DNA from: an uncultured Eubacteriales bacterium
GTDB lineage: Bacteria; Bacillota; Clostridia; TANB77; CAG-508
Reading direction: 5' to 3'
Length of the DNA stretch: 64,000 nucleotides
NCBI GenBank assembly: GCA_949288175.1
Contig: CASEIV010000008.1
Span: forward strand, 1-64,000
In this document: positions 56,109 to 63,908 of the stretch, piece after piece
Layout: the number at the start of each line of letters is the position of its first letter
Position numbering within the stretch: the first letter of the stretch is position 1
The notes under the pieces: model-generated
What the model saw: the letters and a program-made list of their open reading frames with translations, nothing else
The model's database searches: none
Told to the model about the DNA's origin: nothing
Made by a program: the position numbers and the translations under genes

Positions 56109-56156
56109 TACCATATTTCTCTATAAAATACCATAATTCTACAAATATTTTACCAT
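56109..56156. promoter_or_regulatory. Divergent regulatory region with TACCAT repeats
   Basis: TACCAT occurs at 56109-56114, 56129-56134 and 56151-56156, spaced 20 and 22 bases apart (about two helical turns). The last is part of TTCTACAAATATTTTACCAT (56137-56156), which closely matches the motif at 55192-55210. These are likely binding sites of the Spo0A-type regulator or the XRE protein. Confidence 0.5.
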
Positions 56157-56229
56157 GTGTTCGAATATATTATATTGTAAAATTTATATAATTTAATACT
56201 TAAGATTCTTATAATAGGAGGAGATTTAC

Positions 56230-56577
56230 ATGAATACATCTGATTTAAATTCAGAAAAACAAGAACAAATTTTAAGAGGTAAAAGGATAAAAGATATTAG
56301 AGAAAATGAATTACATATGAATAAAACACAATTAGCAAAAGAAATTGGTATATCTAGTCAGTTCCTTGGATTAGTTGAAGAAGGTAGAGGAAATTTAATG
56401 TATAGAAGCATTCGAAAACTTAGAGATTTAAGTGGTCATTCTGCTGATTATATTTTATATGGTCTTGATGATTCAACTATTGATAAAACGAAAGAACTAC
56501 TAAGTTCATATAGTGATAAAGAAATTAAAATGGCTATGAATATTATAAAAGATATTGCCATTTTCATAAAAAATTAG
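56230..56577 (+). CDS. XRE-family HTH transcriptional regulator
   Basis: 115 residues. The HTH_3 domain is at about residues 15-75 ('MNKTQLAKEIGISSQFLGLVEEG'), followed by 'SADYILYGLDD' and a C-terminal helical tail. It is divergently transcribed from the Spo0A-type response regulator across a 155-base region with repeated TACCAT sites. TAGGAGGAG precedes the ATG. Layout matches the XRE gene at 218. It probably regulates the adjacent two-component genes or itself. Confidence 0.87.
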   Translation: MNTSDLNSEKQEQILRGKRIKDIRENELHMNKTQLAKEIGISSQFLGLVEEGRGNLMYRSIRKLRDLSGHSADYILYGLDDSTIDKTKELLSSYSDKEIKMAMNIIKDIAIFIKN

Positions 56578-56693
56578 TCGATTTCTTAAACTTTTTTGTG
56601 CTTTTTGTATTATTTTGAATATAATATATTGATTTTAATATATTACTTTCATAAAATATTCTATATAAGATATTTTTAAAGGTGGAATGTTTT

Positions 56694-56873
56694 ATGATAA
56701 GTAATTATTTAATCTATTTTTATACTTTGCCAAAAGAAGAACAAGTTAAACAATTATTAATAATTCTACTTTTCTTTTTAATTTTATTTCTTGCATCTAT
56801 TTTTTTGGATTTTATAATACCAAAATTTAAAAAAGATGATTTTGGGGACGGAGGAAAAAATCATCGTTTTTAG
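56694..56873 (+). CDS. Small membrane protein whose 3' end lies in a repeat
   Basis: 59 residues with one strongly hydrophobic helix ('LLIILLFFLILFLASIFLDFII') and a basic tail. AAAGGTGG lies eight bases before ATG 56694. The final ~10 codons ('DDFGDGGKNHRF') are encoded by the left arm of the palindromic repeat at 56831, so the original C-terminus was probably replaced when the repeat arrived. Function unknown. Confidence 0.5.
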   Translation: MISNYLIYFYTLPKEEQVKQLLIILLFFLILFLASIFLDFIIPKFKKDDFGDGGKNHRF

Positions 56874-56947
56874 TTTTACTTATTTCATATAAATAGAATA
56901 TATTAAAAAGATGATTTTTTGCTCCGTCCCCAAAATCTCTTTTTTTG
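56831..56947. repeat. GGGGACGG-family repeat, copy G
   Basis: The left arm AAGATGATTTTGGGGACGGA (about 56833) and its inverted copy (about 56906-56943) are separated by ~40 bases of AT-rich loop. Same sequence type as the inner element at 48248. Confidence 0.8.
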
Positions 56948-56986
56948 ATTGTTATTTTATCCCCTTTTTGATATACTGTATACATT

Positions 56987-57904
56987 ATGAAAAGTTTATA
57001 TCGATATACAAAATTAAATGAATATTATATAAAACGATTTGGAGAACGAGTTTTAAAGATTTGTATTAATGGGCATTTTACTTGTCCTAATCGTGATGGG
57101 ACTTTAAGTCATTTTGGTTGCATCTTTTGCAGTGAATGTGGTTCTGGAGAACATTTAGACCCTTATAAAGATATTTCAGAGCAAGTCGAAGATTATTTTA
57201 AATCTCCTCGTTCTAATAGGGCTAATAAATTTATTGTTTATTTTCAAAATTTTTCGAACACATATGATTCTATCGATAACTTGAAAAAAAAATATGACAG
57301 TGCATTAATCAATCCTAAAATTATTGGATTATCAGTTGCTACAAGACCTGATTGTATTAATGAAGATATTGTAAAACTGTTATATTCTTATACTGATAAA
57401 TATTATGTTTCAGTAGAATTAGGTTTACAAACATCTAATGAAGAAATTGGAAAATTTATTAATAGACAGTATACAAACGAGCAATTTACAAAAGCTGTTG
57501 AATTACTTAATAAGTATGATATTGATGTGATTACTCATATAATGGTAGGATTACCTGGTGAAAGTTTTAAGGATATACAAAATACAGTAGATTTTATAAA
57601 CCAGCATTCTATCCAAGGACTAAAAATTCATAATACTTATGTAGTAGAAAATACTGTTTTAGCAGATATGTATAACAAAAATGAATATGAACCTATTTCT
57701 TTAGAATATTACTTAGATTGTTTGACGTACATTCTTTCACATATTTCTCCTGATATCGTCATTCACAGAATATCTGGTGATGCTCCTAAAAACATATTAA
57801 TTGCTCCTAAATGGGATTTACACAAAAAGTGGATATTAAATGGTTTGGATAAAAAATTAAAAGAAGAAAATTTGTATCAAGGGATATATTATAAAACGAA
57901 TTAA
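56987..57904 (+). CDS. Radical SAM protein, TIGR01212/YtqA-YhcC family
   Basis: 305 residues. The iron-sulphur motif is the unusual spaced set in 'KICINGHFTCPNRDGTLSHFGCIFCSECG', characteristic of the YhcC/YtqA family. Further motifs are 'SVATRPDCINEDIV' and 'VSVELGLQTSNEE'. The protein looks full length. Its substrate is not established in the family. There is no strong binding site just before the ATG because the upstream DNA is the repeat element. Followed by repeat copy H. Confidence 0.9.
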   Translation: MKSLYRYTKLNEYYIKRFGERVLKICINGHFTCPNRDGTLSHFGCIFCSECGSGEHLDPYKDISEQVEDYFKSPRSNRANKFIVYFQNFSNTYDSIDNLKKKYDSALINPKIIGLSVATRPDCINEDIVKLLYSYTDKYYVSVELGLQTSNEEIGKFINRQYTNEQFTKAVELLNKYDIDVITHIMVGLPGESFKDIQNTVDFINQHSIQGLKIHNTYVVENTVLADMYNKNEYEPISLEYYLDCLTYILSHISPDIVIHRISGDAPKNILIAPKWDLHKKWILNGLDKKLKEENLYQGIYYKTN

Positions 57905-57958
57905 AAGATTTGGAGGACGAAAAAAGGGAAAATGACTCCGTCCCCAAAATCCCTTTTT
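57904..57958. repeat. GGGGACGG-family repeat, copy H
   Basis: AAGATTTGGAGGACGAAAAA and, inverted, GACTCCGTCCCCAAAATCCC; the left half has diverged (GGAGGACG). It sits between convergent genes and ends in a T run. Confidence 0.7.
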
Positions 57959-58691
57959 ATATCATAACCCTCTTTACATTTTTCTTTAACCATTTATCAA
58001 TTTCGAAATAATTTGGTATATATTGTTGAACTAAATTATAGAAATTACTACTATGATTAGCAAATATCATATGTGACAATTCATGAACAATAATGGCATC
58101 AATTTTATCTTCTGGTAACATGATAAGCCTATTACTAAAATGTAATGCTCTTTTACTTGGTATACAGCTACCATATTTACTTCTTGCATCTCTTACTTTG
58201 TATTCATAGTATAATACTTGCATTTTTTGACTCCAATATGGTAATCGCTTTTCTAAATATTCCTTTGTTTTTACACAAAGAAATCTTTTTACATATTTAT
58301 CAATTATTGCTTTATTATCTTCATCTTTCAACATTTCTGGTATTTCAATAATAAATCGTTTATTTTCTTCATCTAAAATAATTTTTATTCTTTTTTTAGA
58401 AACATATTCTATTTGTATACAGAAATCTTCCCCTTTATAGCTTATCTTCTCTCCTGTATACCAATGTTTCATTTTATCATTTTCTTTAGACATGATTTTT
58501 AGATATTGTTCATATATTTGTTCTTCTTTTTGCTGAATAAATTCCAACATTTTTTTGTTAGATAAATATTTGGATTTACTAATATTTAAAACATTTCCTC
58601 TAAAATACATCGTTATACAATTCGTATGTCTATAATTTCTAATCATAACTGGAATTTCTTTTTCTTTAATTTTTATATACGCATTTGCCAT
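57957..58691 (-). CDS. YgjP/SprT-like metallopeptidase domain protein (DUF45)
   Basis: 244 residues. The zinc-peptidase motif is 'IIVHELSHMIFANHSSNFY' (HExxH with a third His) near residue 205. Upstream is the family's 'VRDARSKYGSCIPSKRALHFSNRLIMLP' block, which supports the YgjP/DUF45 assignment. No signal peptide, so cytosolic. Bacterial members have no firm substrate; some occur beside restriction systems, which is not the case here. Confidence 0.9.
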   Translation of the reverse strand: MANAYIKIKEKEIPVMIRNYRHTNCITMYFRGNVLNISKSKYLSNKKMLEFIQQKEEQIYEQYLKIMSKENDKMKHWYTGEKISYKGEDFCIQIEYVSKKRIKIILDEENKRFIIEIPEMLKDEDNKAIIDKYVKRFLCVKTKEYLEKRLPYWSQKMQVLYYEYKVRDARSKYGSCIPSKRALHFSNRLIMLPEDKIDAIIVHELSHMIFANHSSNFYNLVQQYIPNYFEIDKWLKKNVKRVMI

Positions 58692-58731
58692 TATTATTCA
58701 ATTCCTTTTCTTAATTTTCAATCTTTGCTTC

Positions 58732-59199
58732 TTATTTTACAATCTTTTCCTTTTCTAAATATTCCAAAAATCCTGTGCATCCTTCTACAATATCCTGATA
58801 AGTAACTGTAAAGTTTCCTGTGTACCATGGATCCGCAATATCTCTTGGATTTTTTGAAAAATCTAAAAGTTTATATATTTTATTGTCTTTATCATTTCCT
58901 ACAATTCTTTGGATATTTCGAATATTACTTTCTTCCATCCCAATGATGTAATCGTATTTTTCATAATCCTGTTTTTCAATTCTTCTTGCTTTATGTTTTG
59001 CATATGGGATTCCTTTTTCTTCTAATTTATCTTTAGTTCCATAATGCATATCATTTCCTATTTCTTCATAACTTGTAGCTGCTGAAGCAATAGAAAATTG
59101 CTTTTCTAAGCCTTTCTTTTTTACCATATCTTTGAATATATATTCTGCCATAGGAGATCTACAAATATTTCCTAAACATACAAATAATACTTTAATCAT
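58732..59199 (-). CDS. Low-molecular-weight protein-tyrosine phosphatase
   Basis: 155 residues. The P-loop 'VCLGNICRSPMAEYIF' (CxGNxCRS) at residues ~7-22 carries the nucleophilic Cys. The general-acid loop is 'DIADPWYTGNF'. Full length for the family. It dephosphorylates phosphotyrosine in proteins, often in polysaccharide control, though no such genes are adjacent. AGGAAAGG site before the ATG. Confidence 0.93.
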   Translation of the reverse strand: MIKVLFVCLGNICRSPMAEYIFKDMVKKKGLEKQFSIASAATSYEEIGNDMHYGTKDKLEEKGIPYAKHKARRIEKQDYEKYDYIIGMEESNIRNIQRIVGNDKDNKIYKLLDFSKNPRDIADPWYTGNFTVTYQDIVEGCTGFLEYLEKEKIVK

Positions 59200-59274
59200 A
59201 TTTTTATACCTTTCCTAATTTTTTGTTAAATCCATTTCTGCTTCTATGAATTTTTATTTATTTTCTAATAATTT

Positions 59275-59808
59275 TTACATTTTATTTAAATAATTTATTA
59301 ACACTTCATACACAGGTTTTCTTTCTGCCACTAATTTATTAGAAAGCATATCTTGTACTTCTTCTAAATTACACAATTTTACTTGTTCTACTTCACTTTT
59401 TTGAATCTTAATTTTTGATACATTTATCACTTCTGTTTTTACCAAGTAAAAATCAAATATATGATTTGCATAAAAATGTTCTTTTACTTTTCTTCCTGTT
59501 TGATACGTCAACATATATTGTAAGTCTTTTTCTTCTAAATCTATTCCAATTTCTTCCTTTACTTCTCTAATGGCCGCTTCTATAGAAGTTTGTGCTGCTG
59601 ATACATGTCCTGCAACAGACACATCCCATTTTCCAGAATTGGTCTCTTTATCTTTTGTTCTTTGTTGCATCAATATGTGTCCTTCTTTATCAATGATTGC
59701 AATTACAACAATCCTATGCCATAAACCTTTTTCATGTACTTCTTTCCTTGTTACAACTTTTCCTGTTTTTGTTCCATCTTCATTTAAAACATCTATTAGT
59801 TCTTCCAT
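59275..59808 (-). CDS. Nudix hydrolase (IDI/YfcD-like)
   Basis: 177 residues with an isopentenyl-diphosphate-isomerase-like layout: 'DVLNEDGTKTGKVVTRKEVHEKGLWHR' at the N-terminus and the Nudix box 'GHVSAAQTSIEAAIREVKEEIGI' near residue 67. The first Glu of the box (GX5E) is Gln here; the REVKEEIGI part is intact. These proteins hydrolyse nucleoside diphosphate derivatives. It is 11 bases downstream of the HD gene, so co-transcribed. Confidence 0.88.
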   Translation of the reverse strand: MEELIDVLNEDGTKTGKVVTRKEVHEKGLWHRIVVIAIIDKEGHILMQQRTKDKETNSGKWDVSVAGHVSAAQTSIEAAIREVKEEIGIDLEEKDLQYMLTYQTGRKVKEHFYANHIFDFYLVKTEVINVSKIKIQKSEVEQVKLCNLEEVQDMLSNKLVAERKPVYEVLINYLNKM

Positions 59809-59819
59809 GTTTGTTACTC

Positions 59820-60449
59820 CTATATTTCATATTCTTTTAATCTATCTATATATGTTTGTATAGATTGATTGTTAATATCTTCTGGTTTTAATTTGCAATA
59901 TCTCATGACTTGTTCTTCAATTTCCAATGCCAATTTTATCAATTGATTTGCTTTTTCTTCATTAGACCATACAGATAATGGTTTATCTTTATATCGTATC
60001 TTTGCATCTTCTAATCGCTCTTTTAAACTGACTACACCATCTGGTGCAACTCTTTGGTCACAATAGGCACATATCTTAATTTCATAATTACTAGATTTAG
60101 CCGTTTGTTCATTTTTTCTAGAACGTTTTCCATCCAAAATTTCTAATTCTTTATTGTTTAAACCCAAATTTTTTCCAATTAACATATTGATTTCATGATC
60201 ATTTGTCCCATATTCTTCAAAATATTTTCTTCTTACTTCTATGAAATCCTTATCTTGTATTTCCTCTTCTAGTATTTTTACCATATTTCCCATATCATGT
60301 AATAAAGAAACTCTTGTGATTGCTTTTCTATCTATGGGCTTTCCAGTCCAGTTATCTAGAATCAGATTTGTACATGCTGCGACTCTTAACATGTGCATTT
60401 GTAGATTTTCTGGTAAATGATATTTGTTATATATTTTTAGTATGTTCAT
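59820..60449 (-). CDS. HD-domain protein
   Basis: 209 residues. The HD superfamily core has a first His in 'QMHMLRVAA', 'SLLHDMGNMVK' (HD), and 'NDHEINMLIG'. A late Cys/Asp segment 'KICAYCDQRVAPDGVVSLKERLEDA' matches the final-metal-ligand region of nucleotide-acting HD proteins. The site AATAGGAGG precedes the ATG. It belongs to a tight minus-strand cluster (61695 to 59275) of small nucleotide-related enzymes. Confidence 0.83.
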   Translation of the reverse strand: MNILKIYNKYHLPENLQMHMLRVAACTNLILDNWTGKPIDRKAITRVSLLHDMGNMVKILEEEIQDKDFIEVRRKYFEEYGTNDHEINMLIGKNLGLNNKELEILDGKRSRKNEQTAKSSNYEIKICAYCDQRVAPDGVVSLKERLEDAKIRYKDKPLSVWSNEEKANQLIKLALEIEEQVMRYCKLKPEDINNQSIQTYIDRLKEYEI

Positions 60450-60457
60450 ACTGCCTC

Positions 60458-60868
60458 CTATTTCACTAAGTCTAAATTACCATTTATGATAATTGGTGAA
60501 AATCCTGATATCTCATCATATAACATGCCTTCTGGAATAGGATTATACATATAGATTTTTTTACCCTTCATAAAGGCTACATATAGCTCTAAAAAAGTTG
60601 CTCCACCAATATAATTTGGTTTTCCATTTTTATCAAAATTTAAAGTTAATACCGCATCCATGTTTGAAATGGTGGATTCACTTCGAAGAAGCATTCTTTT
60701 CTTAAATTCAGCATGTGCTTTATCTCCTAACTCCCACGCTTCCTTTTCAGCACTTGGATTATCATAACAGTTTGGTAATTCTATACTATGCCCCATCTCT
60801 TCTAATTTTTGTTTAATAGGTTCAATTCTATCATAAAATGTTTTACTACAAATCACTAATATTTTCAT
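60458..60868 (-). CDS. Hypothetical protein, nucleoside 2-deoxyribosyltransferase-like fold
   Basis: 136 residues. An N-terminal strand with 'KILVICSKTFYD', a central 'TISNMDAVLTLNFDKNGKPNYIGGATFLELYVAFMKGKKIYMYNP' and the end 'SGFSPIIINGNLDLV' follow the pattern of nucleoside 2-deoxyribosyltransferase-like proteins (Asp in 'DAVL', Glu in 'TFLELYVAF'). Activity is inferred by fold only. ATG 60868 is preferred because AAAGGAG then lies at normal spacing. Confidence 0.7.
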   Translation of the reverse strand: MKILVICSKTFYDRIEPIKQKLEEMGHSIELPNCYDNPSAEKEAWELGDKAHAEFKKRMLLRSESTISNMDAVLTLNFDKNGKPNYIGGATFLELYVAFMKGKKIYMYNPIPEGMLYDEISGFSPIIINGNLDLVK

Positions 60869-60881
60869 AACCATTTCTCCT

Positions 60882-61115
60882 TTAATTTTCTTCTATTAAT
60901 TCAAATCGATAAGTTTGTTTTACTTCTGGATATTTTTCATGATCGACCTCTGACAAAAACATATCCAATGGTCTAGCCCATATTTCATTATCTTCTTCAT
61001 GAGTATAAATCACTAAATCCTCTTTCGTCTCAGAATGTTTTGCTATACAAATAATTTTATGAACAGTTCCTTTAAAATGTCTATACACTTGTCCTGGCTT
61101 TATTTCTCTTTCCAT
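60882..61115 (-). CDS. DUF1653 family protein
   Basis: 77 residues matching DUF1653: 'EIKPGQVYRHFKGTVHKIICIAKHSETKEDLVIYTHE' and 'EIWARPLDMFLSEVD'. A small beta-rich cytosolic domain of unknown role that often occurs near nucleotide or NTP-clean-up genes, as here. AGAAAGGAG lies before ATG 61115; a longer frame is ignored. Confidence 0.88.
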   Translation of the reverse strand: MEREIKPGQVYRHFKGTVHKIICIAKHSETKEDLVIYTHEEDNEIWARPLDMFLSEVDHEKYPEVKQTYRFELIEEN

Positions 61116-61164
61116 AAACATTCTCCTTTCTTTATCTCTATTTTCTAAATATCTCATACAAAAT

Positions 61165-61695
61165 TTATTCCCATATTCCTGGATTAATATATCTAATTAA
61201 TGCCATGATACAGGCATTTTCTGTTAAATCAATTCTAGATATCTCATCATGTGTTAAAATACTAATACCACCTTTTCCTGTATTTAATCCATGACTTTTA
61301 AAGATTCTATCCATGACTTTTCCAAGCTCTGTACTAGTTATTTCATCTATATATGTTGCATCAATTGGAAATCCTTGACTGGTTCCTACACTTTGTTTTC
61401 CTTCTTTATTTTCAATCACAACTGTATTAATATCTATCCATTCGTCTAATAAATCTGTAATTCCTGCTTCACTTGCTACATAATAGTCTGCCTCTATGTT
61501 ATTTTTCTTCGCATATTCTTTTAAGTTTTTTACTCTGTTTTTCGCACCTATCACAATCTCTTTATTAATTGGCTGTGCTCCCACCTCTGAATCAACTGGT
61601 ATTCCTTCTATTTCGATATTATCAAAATATCTTTCAAAAGCTCTTTTTACGCCTTCTATTTTTCCTTGATTTTTTGTTCCCATTAATATTTTCAT
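61165..61695 (-). CDS. DUF84/YjjX-like non-canonical purine NTP phosphatase
   Basis: 176 residues with the family start 'MGTKNQGKIEGVKRAFERYF' and 'YYVASEAGITDLLDEWIDINTVVI' (acidic metal site, as in inosine/xanthosine triphosphatase). This family removes ITP/XTP from the nucleotide pool. First gene of a minus-strand cluster of five (with DUF1653, NDT-like, HD and Nudix genes), which suggests a nucleotide-sanitising operon; the grouping is inference. Confidence 0.87.
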   Translation of the reverse strand: MKILMGTKNQGKIEGVKRAFERYFDNIEIEGIPVDSEVGAQPINKEIVIGAKNRVKNLKEYAKKNNIEADYYVASEAGITDLLDEWIDINTVVIENKEGKQSVGTSQGFPIDATYIDEITSTELGKVMDRIFKSHGLNTGKGGISILTHDEISRIDLTENACIMALIRYINPGIWE

Positions 61696-61847
61696 TTTAT
61701 CCCTCTTCTCTTTCTTTATGTGCCTATTTTATCACGGATAAAATGGAATGTAAATATTTAGAAACTTATTGAATTTTATAAAATTTCATAATATACTTTG
61801 ATTACAAATATCTTACATTATATTTTAATAAAGAAAGGATTTTTAAA

Positions 61848-62618
61848 ATGACAAATAGTAGAGATTTTTTAGATAAAATAGTTAATGTCATCATTGATAA
61901 ACCATTAGGCAGTAGACATTCTGAAAAATACCCAAATCATATCTATCCTGTAAATTATGGATATGTTCCAAATACCACAAGTGGAGATAATGAGGAATTA
62001 GATTGCTATATATTAGGTGTATTTGAACCTTTGGAAACTTTTAAAGGGAAATGTATTGCCATCATTCATAGAACAAATAATAATGATGACAAATTGATTG
62101 TTGTTCCTGAAGGTAGAAATTACTCAAACGAAGAAATTAGAGCATTAACAGAATTTCAAGAACGCTTTTTTGAAAGTGAAATTATTCGAAATGATGTTGA
62201 TTTTGTATTCAATAAAAATATTCCTGAACTTTCTGTAAGTCATTTAGAAAATAGCCTTTCATTTTACAAAACCATAGGATTTAAAGTAGAATATGAAAGA
62301 CCTGAAAATAAATTTGTATTTCTTTCAATGGGAAACATTCAATTTATGTTACAAGAATTATCTGATAATGAGAAATGGGAATTAGCTCCTCTTACCTATC
62401 CTTTTGGAAATGGTATCAATTTTCAATTAGAAGTAGATTCTGTTAATAGAATTTATTCAAAATTAAAAGAACATAATTATCCAATTGCCTTTGATATTGA
62501 GGAAAACTGGTATAGACAAGATAATAAATTACTTGGAAACAAAGAATTTTTAGTGCAAGATCCAGATGGATATTTACTAAGATTTTCTGAAGATTTAGGT
62601 GAAAAAGAGGTGATATAA
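61848..62618 (+). CDS. Fusion of a pyrophosphatase-like domain and a VOC (glyoxalase/bleomycin-resistance) domain
   Basis: 256 residues. Residues 1-~115 resemble small Firmicutes inorganic-pyrophosphatase-like proteins ('IIDKPLGSRHSEKYPNHIYPVNYGYVP', 'GDNEELDCYILGVFEPLETFKG', 'FQERFFESEII'). Residues ~117-250 are a VOC domain of the dioxygenase/bleomycin-resistance type ('SHLENSLSFYKTIGFKVEY', 'FLVQDPDGYLLRF'). No frameshift lies between them. AAAGAAAGGA precedes the ATG. Its stop is immediately followed by the ATG of a methyltransferase gene, so they are coupled. Confidence 0.8.
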   Translation: MTNSRDFLDKIVNVIIDKPLGSRHSEKYPNHIYPVNYGYVPNTTSGDNEELDCYILGVFEPLETFKGKCIAIIHRTNNNDDKLIVVPEGRNYSNEEIRALTEFQERFFESEIIRNDVDFVFNKNIPELSVSHLENSLSFYKTIGFKVEYERPENKFVFLSMGNIQFMLQELSDNEKWELAPLTYPFGNGINFQLEVDSVNRIYSKLKEHNYPIAFDIEENWYRQDNKLLGNKEFLVQDPDGYLLRFSEDLGEKEVI

Positions 62619-63383
62619 ATGCAAGAAAACGAGTTAAAACGATATGAAGATATTGGAAACTGGGATTTTTCCGATATAAAATATACAACTTATCAAGAAT
62701 CCAATTGGGATTTTTATGATGAAATTAAAAAACATTCTACTAGCTCCTCTTTACTTTTAGATTTAGGTACTGGAGGTGGAGAAAAAGCACTGTCTTTTCT
62801 TCCTGATGTTGGTATGATTATTGCCACTGATTTTTCTAAAGAAATGATTAAAACTGCTAATAAGAATAAAAAACAATTTCCTGATAAAAAAATTAAGTTT
62901 GTTTGTATGGACAATTTAAACATGACTTTTCCAAAAAATTTATTTGATATTGTATCTGCAAGGCATACAATGATTGATGCTAAACAAATATATGATGTAC
63001 TAAACAATGATGGATATCTAATTATTGAAGGTGTTGATAAAAAAGATTGTTGGGAATTAAAAACTTTATTTCAAAGAGGACAAGCATTCCATGATGAAAT
63101 ACCAATTAGCCAAATTGATTATGAAAACATAAAAAAAGCTGGCTTTCGAGAGATAGAAATGCAAGAAATTATACAATATGAATATTATGAAACAGAAGAA
63201 GATTTGTTGGCACTACTTTTAAAAACACCAATTCTAGATGATTTTTCTGAGATGGAAAACACTAATAACACACATCATCCATCAATTGAAAAAGATTTAT
63301 TTGATACATATGTATCTACACATACCACTTCAAAAGGTATTGAACTAAAACGTGTTTTATATGGTATTGTTGCTAAGAAATAA
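62619..63383 (+). CDS. Class I SAM-dependent methyltransferase
   Basis: 254 residues. SAM-binding motif I is 'LLLDLGTGGGEKALSFLP'; motif II is 'IIATDFSKEMIKTANKNK'; then 'FDIVSARHTMIDAKQIYDVL'. Proteins of this kind methylate small molecules or rRNA; none can be singled out. It begins one base after the stop of the pyrophosphatase-VOC fusion and is followed 18 bases later by a GNAT gene: a three-gene operon with detoxification or resistance character. Confidence 0.87.
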   Translation: MQENELKRYEDIGNWDFSDIKYTTYQESNWDFYDEIKKHSTSSSLLLDLGTGGGEKALSFLPDVGMIIATDFSKEMIKTANKNKKQFPDKKIKFVCMDNLNMTFPKNLFDIVSARHTMIDAKQIYDVLNNDGYLIIEGVDKKDCWELKTLFQRGQAFHDEIPISQIDYENIKKAGFREIEMQEIIQYEYYETEEDLLALLLKTPILDDFSEMENTNNTHHPSIEKDLFDTYVSTHTTSKGIELKRVLYGIVAKK

Positions 63384-63401
63384 ATTGTAGGAGCTGATTG
63401 A

Positions 63402-63887
63402 ATGATTGAAATTAAACAGTATAGAGAAATCAAACAAGAAGAATTACCAGAAACTTTAGACTTAGTACATAAAGTTTTTGATGAATTCGAAGCACCTTAT
63501 TATTCTGAAGAGGGAATCGCTTCATTTTACAAATTTATTGATATAAATAATATGTCAGAACAATATTCTAATGGTTCTTTATATTTCTATGGTTGTTTTG
63601 TTAATGATATTATTGTAGGTATGATTGCTGTTAAAGATTTTGTCCACATTTCGTTATTGTTTGTGGATAAACACTATCATCGACAGGGTATTGCTAGAAG
63701 TTTATTTGATCATATTATACAAATATGCAAAGAAAAAAATCCTTCTTTAAAAATGATTACTGTTAATTCTTCTCCTTATGCTGTGGATGTATATCATAAG
63801 CTTGGATTTTCTAATGTTTCTTCTGAGCAGGTAGTTGATGGAATAAAGTTTACGCCTATGGAGTTGAAAATAGAAAAGAATAACTAA
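63402..63887 (+). CDS. GNAT-family N-acetyltransferase
   Basis: 161 residues with the GNAT acetyl-CoA-binding motif A 'LLFVDKHYHRQGIARSLFDHII' (R-x-x-G-x-A) and the C-terminal 'VNSSPYAVDVYHKLGF'. Acceptor unknown. GTAGGAG precedes the ATG. Last gene of the operon; its stop codon lies within the following terminator. Confidence 0.9.
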   Translation: MIEIKQYREIKQEELPETLDLVHKVFDEFEAPYYSEEGIASFYKFIDINNMSEQYSNGSLYFYGCFVNDIIVGMIAVKDFVHISLLFVDKHYHRQGIARSLFDHIIQICKEKNPSLKMITVNSSPYAVDVYHKLGFSNVSSEQVVDGIKFTPMELKIEKNN

Positions 63888-63905
63888 TATTCTTTTCTAT
63901 TTTTT
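63869..63905. terminator. Bidirectional terminator
   Basis: AATAGAAAAGAATA (63869-63882) and TATTCTTTTCTATT (63888-63901) form a 14-bp perfect stem, followed by T residues, between the GNAT gene and the convergent partial gene. Confidence 0.85.
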
Positions 63906-63908
63906 ACA

